Assembly (NCBI RefSeq): GCF_000383975.1
Contig: NZ_KB913017.1
Span: forward strand, 689,133 to 753,132
Source of the DNA: Natronorubrum tibetense GA33
GTDB lineage: Archaea > Halobacteriota > Halobacteria > Halobacteriales > Natrialbaceae
Length of the DNA stretch: 64,000 nucleotides
Direction: 5' to 3'
Under the pieces are notes generated by a model, which had not been told where the DNA came from, did not search any database, and saw only the letters and a list, made by a program, of their open reading frames with translations. A program made the translations under genes and the position numbers. Shown one piece after another: positions 1 to 8,693 of the stretch; within the stretch, counting starts at the first letter, position 1; every line of letters starts with the position of its first letter.

Positions 1-1
1 C

Positions 2-2155
2 CACGAGCGAGTCTGCTGGCGCTGTGAGACCCCCGTCGACCGGCGCGAACTCGACCAGTGGTTCTTTACGATCACCGACTACGCCGAGGAGCTTCACGAC
101 GATCTCGAGGACCTCGAGGGATGGCCCGACGGCGTCCGCGAGATCCAGCGCAACTGGATCGGCCGTCAGGAAGGGTGTCGGATCACGTTCGAAGTCGACG
201 ACTACACTGGGGGATCGGTCGACGTCTTCAGCACCCGACCGGAGACGGTCTATGGCGCCACGTATCTCGCCGTCTCGCCGGGCCACGACCTCGCGCGGGA
301 ACTCGCCGAGACGGACGACGCCGTCGCGGAGTACGTCGACACGGTTCGCGAACAGGATCCCAGCGAGGTCGGGTTCGCCGGCGTCGAGACGGACGCGACG
401 GCGATCCATCCGCTCACCGACGAGGAACTGCCAGTTTACGTCGCCGGCTACGTCCTCGAGGACGTCGGCACCGGGGCCGTGATGGGCGTCCCCGCACACA
501 ACGAGCGCGACCACACGTTCGCCGCGGAGCACGACCTCCCGATCGAACGGGTCGTCCTTCCCAGTACCCCGGACAAACGTACCAGCCTCGAGGACGGCCC
601 CTACACCGACGACGGTATTCTCGAGCACAGCGGCGAGTACGACGGGCTCGAGAGCGAGGTCGTCCGCGAACGGGTCGTCGCCGAGCACGACGCGCTAACA
701 GAAGACGTCACCTACCGCCTGCGCGACTGGCTGATCTCCCGGCAGCGCTACTGGGGGACGCCGATCCCGGTCGTCCACTGCGAGGACTGCGGACACGTCC
801 TCGTGCCCGACGAGGAACTGCCGGTCGAACTGCCCGAGTTTGTCCGGACGACGGGGAACCCGCTCGAGGCCCACGACTCATTCCGCAAAGCGGAGTGTCC
901 CGACTGCGGCGGGCCGGCCCGGCGCGAGACGGACACGATGGACACGTTCGTCGACTCCTCGTGGTACTTCCTGCGATTTCTCTCGCCGCACCTCGAGGAC
1001 GCCCCCTTCGACACCGATCTGGCCGACGAGTGGCTGCCGGTCGATGTCTATGTCGGCGGCGAGGAACACGCCATTCTCCACCTGCTCTACACGCGATTCT
1101 TCACGAAAGCGCTGGCCGATCTGGACCTGCTCGATCGGCGCGAACCGATTACGGAACTCAAGAGTCAGGGGACGGTGTTGTACGACGGCGAGAAGATGTC
1201 CAGTTCGAAGGGGAACGTCGTCGCCCCACAGGAGTACGGCGCGGAGACGACGCGGCTGTTCGTTCTCTCGGCGGCCCACCCCGAACAGGACTTCGAGTGG
1301 ACCGCGAACAACGTCCGCGGCGCCTACGATCTCCAGCAGACGCTGTACGGCATGGCTACCGCGTTCGTCGAGGAGGGCGACACGCGGGTCGAGCGGTTGG
1401 ATCACGACGAGTACATCGCCCGCGAGATTGACCGAACGATCGCCGCGGTCACCGAGGAGTACGACCGATTCCGGTTTCACCGGGCGGCCACGGAGATCCA
1501 GGAACTGGCTCGAGTGCTTCGACGGTACCGCGAGTACGACAGACCACACGGCGAGGTCTACCGCCGCGGGCTGTTGGCACTGGCCGCGCTGATCGCGCCG
1601 ATGGCACCGCACCTCGGCGAGGAGTGCTGGAACAAACTCCGAGGCGACGGGCTGGTCGTCGAAGCCGATTGGCCCGAACCCGCGGACGACCTTGAGGAGT
1701 ACCGGCGTGAACGCCAACTCGTCGAGACCACTCTTGCGGACGTTCGGGATATCGTCGATACCGCGGCGATCGACGATCCGGAGCGAATCGAACTCGTCGT
1801 CGCTCCGGCGTGGAAGTACGAGGTGCTCCGGATCGCGGCCGACCGCGCCGACGATGAGCGCGCGGACGGCGATTCCGGGTCGCTCGTCGATCAGGTCCTC
1901 GAGACCGACGCCGTAGCCGAACTCGAGGTCGACCGCGAAACCGTCGCGACGTTCGTCGCCGATTTGGCCGGCCGCGACGACCGAGCGGATTTCGAGTACG
2001 TGCTCGCAGCAGCGGACGAACTGGCGATCTTAGAACGCAGTAGCTGGCTCGTCACCGACGAGTTCGACGCCGATGCTGTCGTCCGCAGTGCGGGCGACGA
2101 CGACGAACTGGCAGGGCGGGCACGGCCGGGAAAACCCGCGATCCGCATTCGGTAA
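2..2155 (+). CDS. leuS: Leucyl-tRNA synthetase, 3' part (5' end outside window)
   Basis: Class I aminoacyl-tRNA synthetase that charges tRNA-Leu in the cytoplasm. The frame is open from base 2, so the N-terminus lies upstream of the window. The visible part starts just before the CP1 editing region (WFFTITDYA, then NWIGRQEG), contains the editing-site-like GTGAVMGVPAHNERD, the RDWLISRQRYWG stretch of the catalytic domain, a CEDCGH/CPDCGG zinc-binding pair, and the signature GEKMSSSKGNVV. The anticodon-binding helical domain and a C-terminal domain follow and the protein ends in IRIR. This is the bacterial-like LeuRS layout often seen in haloarchaea. No frameshift is seen. Confidence 0.97.
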   Translation, partial: HERVCWRCETPVDRRELDQWFFTITDYAEELHDDLEDLEGWPDGVREIQRNWIGRQEGCRITFEVDDYTGGSVDVFSTRPETVYGATYLAVSPGHDLARELAETDDAVAEYVDTVREQDPSEVGFAGVETDATAIHPLTDEELPVYVAGYVLEDVGTGAVMGVPAHNERDHTFAAEHDLPIERVVLPSTPDKRTSLEDGPYTDDGILEHSGEYDGLESEVVRERVVAEHDALTEDVTYRLRDWLISRQRYWGTPIPVVHCEDCGHVLVPDEELPVELPEFVRTTGNPLEAHDSFRKAECPDCGGPARRETDTMDTFVDSSWYFLRFLSPHLEDAPFDTDLADEWLPVDVYVGGEEHAILHLLYTRFFTKALADLDLLDRREPITELKSQGTVLYDGEKMSSSKGNVVAPQEYGAETTRLFVLSAAHPEQDFEWTANNVRGAYDLQQTLYGMATAFVEEGDTRVERLDHDEYIAREIDRTIAAVTEEYDRFRFHRAATEIQELARVLRRYREYDRPHGEVYRRGLLALAALIAPMAPHLGEECWNKLRGDGLVVEADWPEPADDLEEYRRERQLVETTLADVRDIVDTAAIDDPERIELVVAPAWKYEVLRIAADRADDERADGDSGSLVDQVLETDAVAELEVDRETVATFVADLAGRDDRADFEYVLAAADELAILERSSWLVTDEFDADAVVRSAGDDDELAGRARPGKPAIRIR

Positions 2156-2348
2156 CGATCGATTAAACTACCAGATTAAAAACATCAATTGGTGACTTCC
2201 CGTACGCGCGAACCACTCACCCAATCGAAATCGCTAAGCGACGGTTCCGTCGTGACTCCTTCGATATCGAAGGTAACTGGCCGCATTTTTGTCAGAATCG
2301 AGATCAAGAAGGACAGTTTTATTCCATCGGATTCGGAAGGGTACCTGT

Positions 2349-2645
2349 ATGACGGAGGGGGATGGCGACAGCGTCGATACGTCGTGTGATCGAGTGCCAA
2401 GTCAGAAGGTGATAAGAGCGATCGCTGCGGCCGAAGGAATCCCACCCGAGCAGTTGCACCCACCGACGTACGAATCGCTGCACACGGTCGTCGATCCGGA
2501 AGCCCTCGACGCGCTCTTTGCGCGCCGCTCCGACGGCGCACCCCGGCCCGGCGGTGAAGTGACGTTTCCGTTCTGTGACTACGACGTGACCATCGAACGA
2601 GACGGCTCGGTCGTCCTCGAAGAGCGATCCGACGTATCGGAGTAG
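2349..2645 (+). CDS. HalOD1 output-domain protein (98 aa)
   Basis: Small acidic protein typical of the haloarchaeal HalOD1 family: N-terminal SQKVIRAIAAAEGIPPEQL (family helix with ...VxxAVAxxEGxDPxEL character), a middle VVDPEALDALF, and a C-terminal beta hairpin ending FPFCDYDVTIERDGSVVLEE. HalOD1 domains are found alone or at the ends of signalling proteins; the molecular role is not established. The ATG at 2349 was chosen because a TATA-like TTTTA lies about 30 nt upstream (2315-2321), which suits a leaderless transcript; an upstream in-frame ATG (2289) would lie before that promoter. Confidence 0.8.
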   Translation: MTEGDGDSVDTSCDRVPSQKVIRAIAAAEGIPPEQLHPPTYESLHTVVDPEALDALFARRSDGAPRPGGEVTFPFCDYDVTIERDGSVVLEERSDVSE

Positions 2646-2761
2646 CGATAGTCGACGCGGTAGTCACGTATTACAGGCGCGAGTCACGGTGCTCGTTACC
2701 CATTCTCGGCACCCTCGCCGGGCGGAAAGACTCTTTCGTCGAAGGGGTGTAGTACGGAACG

Positions 2762-2967
2762 ATGGAGAGCCACTACGAGGTCCTCGGACTGTCACCGGCC
2801 GCCGACGAGCGGGCGGTTCGGCGAGCCTACCGGACCTTGTTAAAAGAACACCATCCGGACCAGGGTGGCTCTGCCGTTCGACGGCAGCGGCGAGTCCGGC
2901 GACCTCTACGACCGTCGTTGATCCGGAACAGCAAGACAAATACGGACCCTATCCTAATCCTCGATAA
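2762..2967 (+). pseudogene. Truncated/frameshifted J-domain (DnaJ-like) gene
   Basis: The first 37 codons read as a convincing J-domain start: HYEVLGLSPAADERAVRRAYRTL, then LKEHHPDQGG with the HPD motif. After GG the frame turns into Arg-rich non-acidic sequence unlike any halophile protein, so helix IV and the rest are lost. In the +1 frame the sequence ends VVDPEQQDKYGPYPNPR and stops at a TAATG that overlaps the next gene's ATG, suggesting the gene once ended there and that an internal deletion or frameshift destroyed it. A short functional J-peptide cannot be excluded. Confidence 0.6.
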
Positions 2968-3551
2968 TGGCAACCGCCGACGCGAAACGACGGCTCCGAG
3001 AGCGGCCGATGGGTGTCACGATCGTCCTGTCGATCGTCGGCTACGCGCTCGTCATCGGGACCTTCGTGCTCGACTTGCCGATATATCCGGACCTCACGCT
3101 CGAGCAGATTAACCTGCTGACCCACGCCATCGCCGTCATCAACGTGGCTGCGACGGTGTTGCTGGTCGCCGGCTGGTACTGGATCCGGGCCGGCGAGGTC
3201 GAGAAACATAGGCTAGCGATGATCGGCGCGTTCGCGTTGATCCTGTTGTTCCTGGTCGTCTACTTGCTCAGAGTTGGCGGCGGCGGGGACAAGATATTCG
3301 ACGGACCGACGTTGGTCAGGTACGCCTATCTGATCATGCTCGCGATCCACATCCTGCTCTCGATCGTCGCTGTCCCGGTCGTGCTCTACGCGCTGATCCT
3401 TGGGCTGACGCACACACCCGCGGAGCTTCGAGAGACCTCTCACGCGAGAGTCGGGCGGATCGCCGCCGCTTCGTGGGTCCTGAGTCTCGTCCTCGGCGTC
3501 GTCACCTACCTGCTGCTCAATCACATCTACAGCTACGAGTTCGGGATGTGA
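2967..3551 (+). CDS. DUF420 family membrane protein
   Basis: Integral membrane protein of 194 aa with five likely helices (about residues 15-38, 50-70, 83-103, 117-140, 165-187). It matches the DUF420/COG2322 family in having conserved His residues in hydrophobic surroundings (LLTHAIAVINV, EKHRLAM, AIHILLS, LNHIYSYEFGM). Family members often sit beside haem-copper oxidase or haem-biosynthesis genes and are suspected to help cytochrome oxidase assembly; here there is no such neighbour. Its ATG overlaps the stop of the decayed J-domain frame (TAATG). Confidence 0.85.
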   Translation: MATADAKRRLRERPMGVTIVLSIVGYALVIGTFVLDLPIYPDLTLEQINLLTHAIAVINVAATVLLVAGWYWIRAGEVEKHRLAMIGAFALILLFLVVYLLRVGGGGDKIFDGPTLVRYAYLIMLAIHILLSIVAVPVVLYALILGLTHTPAELRETSHARVGRIAAASWVLSLVLGVVTYLLLNHIYSYEFGM

Positions 3552-3718
3552 TCGCGCCGCTGTTCTGACTCGTACTGATCGCCGTGAGAAACCACCGGCT
3601 CCACCCGAGCGATGCGGAGACAGTAGCCTAATTCCTCGCCGTATCGGATGTCAGTTCGGTACCGCCGAAGGCACGAATTCACGCGTTTGGACTCCGCGTT
3701 GCCGTCGACCTCGAGGAT

Positions 3719-4318
3719 CTATCCAGTTTCGTCCACGTCGCCGTCGACCTCCGCAGAGTCGGCGACATCGACGGACTGCCCGGTGACGTCTCCGTCGACC
3801 TCGGCATCGTCCTCGAGCACGATGTCCCCGTCGGCGTCGACGTTCCCGCCGACTTCAGCGTCCTCCTGAAGCAAGACGTCGCCGCCGGCTTCGATGTCCC
3901 CGTCGACTTCCGCGTCGGGACCGAGGGCGACGTGTCCGCCCGCGGCTACGTCTTCGGCTTCCGCGTCGTCTTCGAGGCGGACGTGTTCGCCGGCGTCGAC
4001 GGCGCCGTCGACCTCCGCGTCGTGCTCGAGGACGACCGAACCGCCGGCGATAACGCTTCCGCTGAGGAGGAACTCCTCGGGGACGACGACGTCGTCTCCC
4101 GTCTCCACGTCTCCGATCTCCTCCTCGACGGTCACAGCGTCGCGGTCCTCGATCGGCCACGACTCGTCGATCTCGCCGTCGGCCTCGAGCGGACTGTAGT
4201 CGTCATCGGCTTCGTCTTCGTCGTCGTCCTCTGCACTCACCGCGCTGGCCGTCGCTCCGACGACGAGTGTTCCGCCCGTTACCTGTAAAATTCGTCTTCG
4301 GGTCGTCTCTCGTGGCAT
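3719..4318 (-). CDS. Tat-exported acidic repeat protein, bactofilin/polymer-forming-like
   Basis: About 199 aa. The N-terminus MPRETTRRRILQVTGG followed by a hydrophobic stretch and AVSA looks like a twin-arginine signal peptide, so export through Tat is likely. After an Asp/Glu-rich linker the mature part is built of short repeats of the type (D)AEVDG(D/A)-I/V-(..)GG-V-LxxDAEV, about ten times, as in beta-solenoid polymer-forming (bactofilin-like) domains. The ATG at 4318 was preferred over an upstream one at 4390, because the extra 24 residues would hide the signal peptide. Role unknown; a surface-associated beta-helical layer is an inference. Confidence 0.7.
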   Translation of the reverse strand: MPRETTRRRILQVTGGTLVVGATASAVSAEDDDEDEADDDYSPLEADGEIDESWPIEDRDAVTVEEEIGDVETGDDVVVPEEFLLSGSVIAGGSVVLEHDAEVDGAVDAGEHVRLEDDAEAEDVAAGGHVALGPDAEVDGDIEAGGDVLLQEDAEVGGNVDADGDIVLEDDAEVDGDVTGQSVDVADSAEVDGDVDETG

Positions 4319-4427
4319 CACTGTTTGCTGGCTACCGGAAGAGAAATAAAAGGCACACCAGCAGTTTCGCACTGTCATGGACGGCGACACGACGGGTCGT
4401 GGCCGACTCGTCGAGCGGGACGGACGC

Positions 4428-5576
4428 TTACAGGTAGCCCTCGTCGGCTAGTCGCTCGATTCCTTCCTCGAGTCGCTCCTCGCTCGCGGCGTAGGAGATC
4501 CGCGCGTAGCCGGGCGTCCCGAACGCACTGCCGGGGACGGTGGCGACGTGAGCGTCCTCGATCGCACCCTCACACCAGGCCTGATCGTCGTCGTCGACGG
4601 GCAGCATCATGTAAAACGCACCGTCGGGAACGGCGACATCGACGCCGTGTTCCTCGAGCAGATCGACGACCAGCTCGCGGCGCTCCTCGAACGCTTCGGT
4701 CATCTCCGCGACGGCCTCGTCGGTGTTCTCGAGCGCTTCAATCCCGGCGTGCTGGACGAAGTTCACGGCCGAGGAGACGGAGTGGCTGTGGAGCTTTCCA
4801 GCCTGTTCGATGAGGTCCTCGGGGCCGGCGAAGTAGCCCAGACGCCAGCCGGTCATCGAGTAGGCCTTCGAGAAGCCGTTGACAGTGATCGTGCGGTCGG
4901 CCATTCCCTCGAGCGTGCCGAGGCTCGTCGGTTCGACGCCGTAGGTGATCTCCTTGTAAATCTCGTCGGAGATGACGGTGATGTCGTGTTCGACGGCGAG
5001 GTCGCGGACACCCTCGAGCGCGGCGTCGGAGTAGACTGCGCCGGTCGGGTTCGACGGCGAGTTGACGATCAACAGTTCGGTGTCGTCCGACACTGCGGCC
5101 TCGAGGTCGTCGAGTGCGGGCTCGAGTTGGAAGTCCGAATCGGAGAGATCGACGCGGGTCAGGTCGCCGCCGGCCATCTTGACCATCGCCTCGTAGGAGA
5201 CCCAGGCGGGATCGAGCAGGGCAACCTCGTCGCCGTCCTGGATCAGGGCCTGAACGATCTCGTAGAGGGCCTGCTTCGCACCGGGGGTAACGATGATCTC
5301 TTCGGGGCCGTGATCGAGGCCGTCGTCGGCGAGCTTTTCGGAAATGGCCTCGCGCAGGTCGATAATCCCCGCCGAGGTGGTGTAGCCAGTGTGGCCGGCG
5401 TCCATCGCGTCCTGGCCGGCATCGACGATGTTCCGGGGCGTCGGGAAGTCAGGCTCGCCGACGGAGAGGTCGACGACGTCGGCGCCGTCGTTCTCGAGTT
5501 CGGTGGCGAGCGCGGAGATGGCGAGCGTTGCGGACGGTTCGACTCGGGTCAGGCGGTCGGTGAATTCCATAGACAT
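4428..5576 (-). CDS. PLP-dependent class I/II aminotransferase (aspartate aminotransferase-like)
   Basis: Fold-type I aminotransferase of 382 aa, transferring amino groups between amino acids and 2-oxo acids. Visible family marks are VVDLSVGEPDFPTP near the N-terminus, NSPSNPTGAVYS (binding of PLP/substrate), ISDEIYKEITYG, the PLP-lysine region TVNGFSKAYSMTGWRLGY, and a C-terminal arginine motif GYARISYAAS. Length and motifs fit the archaeal AspC-like group; exact substrate cannot be read from sequence. It lies 18 nt downstream of ribH on the same strand, so the two are probably co-transcribed. Confidence 0.93.
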   Translation of the reverse strand: MSMEFTDRLTRVEPSATLAISALATELENDGADVVDLSVGEPDFPTPRNIVDAGQDAMDAGHTGYTTSAGIIDLREAISEKLADDGLDHGPEEIIVTPGAKQALYEIVQALIQDGDEVALLDPAWVSYEAMVKMAGGDLTRVDLSDSDFQLEPALDDLEAAVSDDTELLIVNSPSNPTGAVYSDAALEGVRDLAVEHDITVISDEIYKEITYGVEPTSLGTLEGMADRTITVNGFSKAYSMTGWRLGYFAGPEDLIEQAGKLHSHSVSSAVNFVQHAGIEALENTDEAVAEMTEAFEERRELVVDLLEEHGVDVAVPDGAFYMMLPVDDDDQAWCEGAIEDAHVATVPGSAFGTPGYARISYAASEERLEEGIERLADEGYL

Positions 5577-5594
5577 TGTACTGAATTGGTGATA

Positions 5595-6026
5595 TTACGC
5601 TGAATCTGCTGGTCCGTCGGGGTCGGGAAGTTCGTCCACGAGATCGAGCGCGCCGTCGACGGCTTTCGCCGCGTTCTCGATGCGTTCGCGGGATTCGGCG
5701 GCGGACATACCGGGACCCGTCACGCCGAGTGTCACCGGAGTGTCACGGTCGAGGCTCACGTCGGCGAGCCGCTGGGCGGCCGCGTCCGTGATCACCTGAT
5801 CGTGATCGGTATCGCCGGTGATGACGGTCCCGACGACGGCGACGGCGTCGACGGTCTCGAGGCGGGCGAGTCGGTCCGCCGCGAGGGGCGCGTCATACAC
5901 GCCCGGAACGGTGACCGTCTCGTACACCTCGGCACCCGCGGATTGGGCTGCCTCGAGTGCCTCCTGCTCCATCTGCTCGGTGATCGGACGGTTGAACTCC
6001 GCGACCACCAGTCCGAGCGTGGTCAT
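5595..6026 (-). CDS. ribH: 6,7-dimethyl-8-ribityllumazine synthase
   Basis: Penultimate enzyme of riboflavin synthesis, condensing 5-amino-6-ribitylamino-uracil with dihydroxybutanone phosphate. The 143-aa protein has the family landmarks: N-terminal GLVVAEFNRPIT, VPGVYDAPLAADRLAR (PG-x-(F/Y)-(E/D)-x-P loop), AVVGTVITGDTDHDQVI (GxVIxGxTxH-D-x-V with the catalytic His) and the PVTLGVTGPGM segment. Length is normal for archaeal lumazine synthases that form 60-mers or pentamers. It leads a likely two-gene unit with the aminotransferase; other riboflavin genes are not here. Confidence 0.93.
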   Translation of the reverse strand: MTTLGLVVAEFNRPITEQMEQEALEAAQSAGAEVYETVTVPGVYDAPLAADRLARLETVDAVAVVGTVITGDTDHDQVITDAAAQRLADVSLDRDTPVTLGVTGPGMSAAESRERIENAAKAVDGALDLVDELPDPDGPADSA

Positions 6027-6154
6027 AGGCGAGCGGTGGAGAGGGCGGGTAAAAGAGGTACCGTTCTCGAGCGGCCCGATGGCGGTCGTCCGCGCGACGT
6101 AGTCGGCGCACTTCCAGTGAGAACAATTAACACACTTTCCTGCGAAAGGGGGAT

Positions 6155-6358
6155 ATGGGAGTGATCGATTCGATTCGTGACGCCCTCGAGCCCGAGACGA
6201 ACGGTCGATCCGACATCGCCGGTGCGTTCTGGTGTGACGACTGTTCGATTCGAGAGCCCGTCACCGACGCCGAACTCGACGACGATCGGGTGTGTCCGGA
6301 GTGTGGAGCGTCGATGCGACTGGAGCGAACGCCGGATTCCGGCAGTTGTGCGTGCTGA
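6155..6358 (+). CDS. Small zinc-ribbon protein (67 aa)
   Basis: Haloarchaeal mini-protein with two CxxC knuckles, FWCDDC and VCPECG, about 28 residues apart, which predicts a single zinc ribbon; it ends in CAC. Such small zinc-finger proteins are abundant in haloarchaea and several affect growth or biofilm traits, but no function can be assigned to this one. A TATA-like ACAATTAAC at 6123-6131 sits about 28 nt before the ATG, consistent with leaderless transcription. Confidence 0.75.
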   Translation: MGVIDSIRDALEPETNGRSDIAGAFWCDDCSIREPVTDAELDDDRVCPECGASMRLERTPDSGSCAC

Positions 6359-6464
6359 TACGGTGTGCGTAAGTCAGTATTGGGGCAACCGCGAGCCGAC
6401 CTGCGGTCGCTCCGGGAAACAGTTACAACAGACCGTCTGAATTACTCCACCTCCTTTGAGAATC

Positions 6465-6470
6465 CTTAAG
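6465..6470 (+). promoter_or_regulatory. TATA-like box of purK
   Basis: CTTAAG core within AATCCTTAAGCG, centred about 28 nt upstream of the purK ATG at 6496, the spacing expected for a leaderless haloarchaeal promoter. Confidence 0.4.
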
Positions 6471-6495
6471 CGCGGGCGAGAACAACCGGCGCGCA

Positions 6496-7662
6496 ATGAC
6501 AACGCTACGGACGCCAGGTCCCACGATCGGGGTCGTCGGCGGGGGACAGCTCGGTCGGATGCTCGCCGAGGCGGCGTCGCCGCTCGGCGTCGAGGTCGTC
6601 GTGCTCGACCCGACGCCGGACTGCCCAGCCGCACCCGTCGTTCGCGATCAGATCGTCGCCGACTTCGACGACGAGGCGGGGATCCGCGAACTCGCCGCCC
6701 GCGCGGACGTACTCACCTTCGAGATCGAACTCGCCGACCAGGACGTCTTAGAGCGCGTCAGCGAGGACTCCGGGACGCCAGTCCACCCGAAGCCGTCGAC
6801 GCTGCGGACGATCCACGACAAACTCGTCCAGAAGCGAGAACTCGAGGATGCCGGCATTCCCGTCCCGCCGTTCCGCGCGGTCGACGACGCCGACGATATC
6901 CGCGACGCCATCGACGACTACGGTGCGCCGGTGATGCTCAAGGCCCGTACGGGCGGCTACGACGGCCGGGGGAACGTCCCCGTCGAATCGAAGGGCGACG
7001 CCGAGGAGGCACTCGAGTCTGTCGCCGGCCCCGCGATGGTCGAAGCCTTCGTCGAGTTCGAGCGCGAGGTGTCCGTCATCGCGGTAAAGGGAGACGACGA
7101 GATCGCGACCTTCCCGCTGGGTGAGAACATCCACGTCGACGAGATCCTCAGAGAGACCATCGTACCCGCGCGCTCGAGCGAGGCAGCGACGGAACGAGCC
7201 TACGAGGTCGCGCGGGACGTGCTCGAGGTTATGGACGGGCGCGGCGTCTACGGAATCGAGTTGTTCCAAACGCCAGATGGAGAAATCCTGCTCAACGAGA
7301 TCGCCCCGCGCCCGCACAATTCGGGCCACTGGACCATCGAGGGTGCACACAGTTCGCAGTTCGAACAGCACGCGCGGGCCGTCCTCGGCTGGCCGCTGGG
7401 ATCGACCGAACTCCGCTCACCGACCGCGCTGGCGAACCTGCTGGCCGATGTCGAGGAAAACCGTGACGCACAGTTGCGACACGTCGACCGCGTGCTCGAG
7501 ACGCCCGGCGCAACCCTTCACTGGTACGGCAAGCGTCAGGCCCGACCGGGTCGGAAAATGGGGCACGTGACGGTCTCCGGGCGCGACGAGGATGCGGCCG
7601 TCGAGGATCTGCTCGAGACTGCACGGGAACTCGAGGACGCGGTAACGTTCCGCTCGCAGTGA
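6496..7662 (+). CDS. purK: N5-carboxyaminoimidazole ribonucleotide synthase
   Basis: ATP-grasp enzyme of de novo purine synthesis; it makes N5-CAIR from AIR, bicarbonate and ATP. The 388-aa protein begins TIGVVGGGQLGRMLAEAA, the classic PurK start, and carries VMLKARTGGYDGRGN (ATP-grasp lysine and glycine loop), EAFVEFEREVSVI, and the metal-binding EILLNEIAPRPHNSGHWT with its Glu and Asn. It is 82 nt upstream of purE on the same strand, so the pair forms the two-step CAIR route as an operon or near-operon. Confidence 0.96.
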   Translation: MTTLRTPGPTIGVVGGGQLGRMLAEAASPLGVEVVVLDPTPDCPAAPVVRDQIVADFDDEAGIRELAARADVLTFEIELADQDVLERVSEDSGTPVHPKPSTLRTIHDKLVQKRELEDAGIPVPPFRAVDDADDIRDAIDDYGAPVMLKARTGGYDGRGNVPVESKGDAEEALESVAGPAMVEAFVEFEREVSVIAVKGDDEIATFPLGENIHVDEILRETIVPARSSEAATERAYEVARDVLEVMDGRGVYGIELFQTPDGEILLNEIAPRPHNSGHWTIEGAHSSQFEQHARAVLGWPLGSTELRSPTALANLLADVEENRDAQLRHVDRVLETPGATLHWYGKRQARPGRKMGHVTVSGRDEDAAVEDLLETARELEDAVTFRSQ

Positions 7663-7744
7663 GTGTCACGCGGTACCTTCTGATCGTAACCCCGACGATA
7701 GCGTTTACCGCGAATTGAAGTCACCCGCGCGACCATCATCAGCT

Positions 7745-8377
7745 ATGAGCGACAGCGTTGCCGATCTGATCGACCGGTTACACCGCGAGGCCGAGCAGGA
7801 CCGTCCGACCGAAGAGACCCCCGACGTCGGCATCGTCATGGGGAGCGACTCGGATCTCGAGGTGATGATGACCGGGGGCGAACGCCGCGGAGCCTACGAC
7901 GCGTTCGTCGACGAACTCGGCTTCGCCGAGCAGACCGACTTCGAGAACCCGCCCGAGGAACGGTTTACCTTCGAAACGTACGTCACCTCCGCCCACCGCA
8001 CCCCGGACTTAATGACGGCTTACGCCGAGACGGCCGAGGATCGCGGCCTCGAGGTAATCATCGCCGGCGCGGGCGGCAAATCCGCGGACCTGCCGAACAT
8101 GACCGCCTCGATCGCGTATCCGTTGCCCGTCATTGGCGTTCCGGTTCAGGAAAAGTCCGTCGACAGCGTCATCGGGATGCCCACCGGCGCGCCGCTCGTG
8201 GCGGTCGACGCCGGGAAATCGTTCAACGCGGCGCTCTCGGCGGCACAGATTCTTGCGCGCCAGTCCGACGAGGTTCGCGACCGACTCGTCGCCTACCACG
8301 AAGGGCTCCGCGAGGGGGTCGGAACGGTCTCTCGAGCGCTACACGACGAGGGAACGGTCGACTTTTCGAACCGGTAA
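7745..8377 (+). CDS. purE: N5-carboxyaminoimidazole ribonucleotide mutase (long haloarchaeal form)
   Basis: Converts N5-CAIR to CAIR after PurK. Family marks are VGIVMGSDSDLEVM, TSAHRTPDLM (substrate loop with the catalytic His), IAGAGGKSADLPNM, and PVIGVPVQ followed by DSVIGMPTGAPLVAV. At 210 aa it is longer than usual class I PurE (about 160-170): a 30-residue acidic insert sits between MGSDSDLEVM and the AHR loop, and there is a short N-terminal extension. The start ATG at 7745 gives MSDSVADLID; an upstream ATG is less likely because it lies close to a promoter-like position. Confidence 0.95.
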   Translation: MSDSVADLIDRLHREAEQDRPTEETPDVGIVMGSDSDLEVMMTGGERRGAYDAFVDELGFAEQTDFENPPEERFTFETYVTSAHRTPDLMTAYAETAEDRGLEVIIAGAGGKSADLPNMTASIAYPLPVIGVPVQEKSVDSVIGMPTGAPLVAVDAGKSFNAALSAAQILARQSDEVRDRLVAYHEGLREGVGTVSRALHDEGTVDFSNR

Positions 8378-8693
8378 ATTTCAGTTCGAAAGCAGATTCG
8401 AACAACCGACCGAAGAGTGAGAGGTTCCTTCAGGGAAACTGGACATTTGTCCGACTGTTGTCGGCACAGATCACGACGGCCGAACGGACCACCTCGCCTC
8501 CTTCTTGCGTTTTTCTCGGTTGAGTAATCCTGGGATACCGATTCGTTCGGTCCTGAAATGTACATATATAGTTTACAGTGATTATTCGAGAAGGTTCGAT
8601 ACCGCGGAAGTCGCCGGTATGGCCCGTCTGCGGCCGAAAAACGAACAATCAACCCTTATATGCGTGGGGTATGAATCTCCGAACGTTACGGAG
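8378..8693. other. Intergenic region between purE and nuoA
   Basis: No convincing gene. It holds a small hairpin CCGAC-TGTT-GTCGG at 8451-8464, a T5 tract near 8511-8515 that may end the purKE transcript, an AT-rich stretch TACATATATAG near 8559-8569, and the nuo promoter near its right end. Confidence 0.5.
8655..8662 (+). promoter_or_regulatory. TATA-like box of the nuo operon
   Basis: CTTATATG lies about 36 nt before the nuoA ATG at 8694. This spacing would give a short leader of roughly 10 nt that includes GGAG just before the ATG. Confidence 0.45.
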
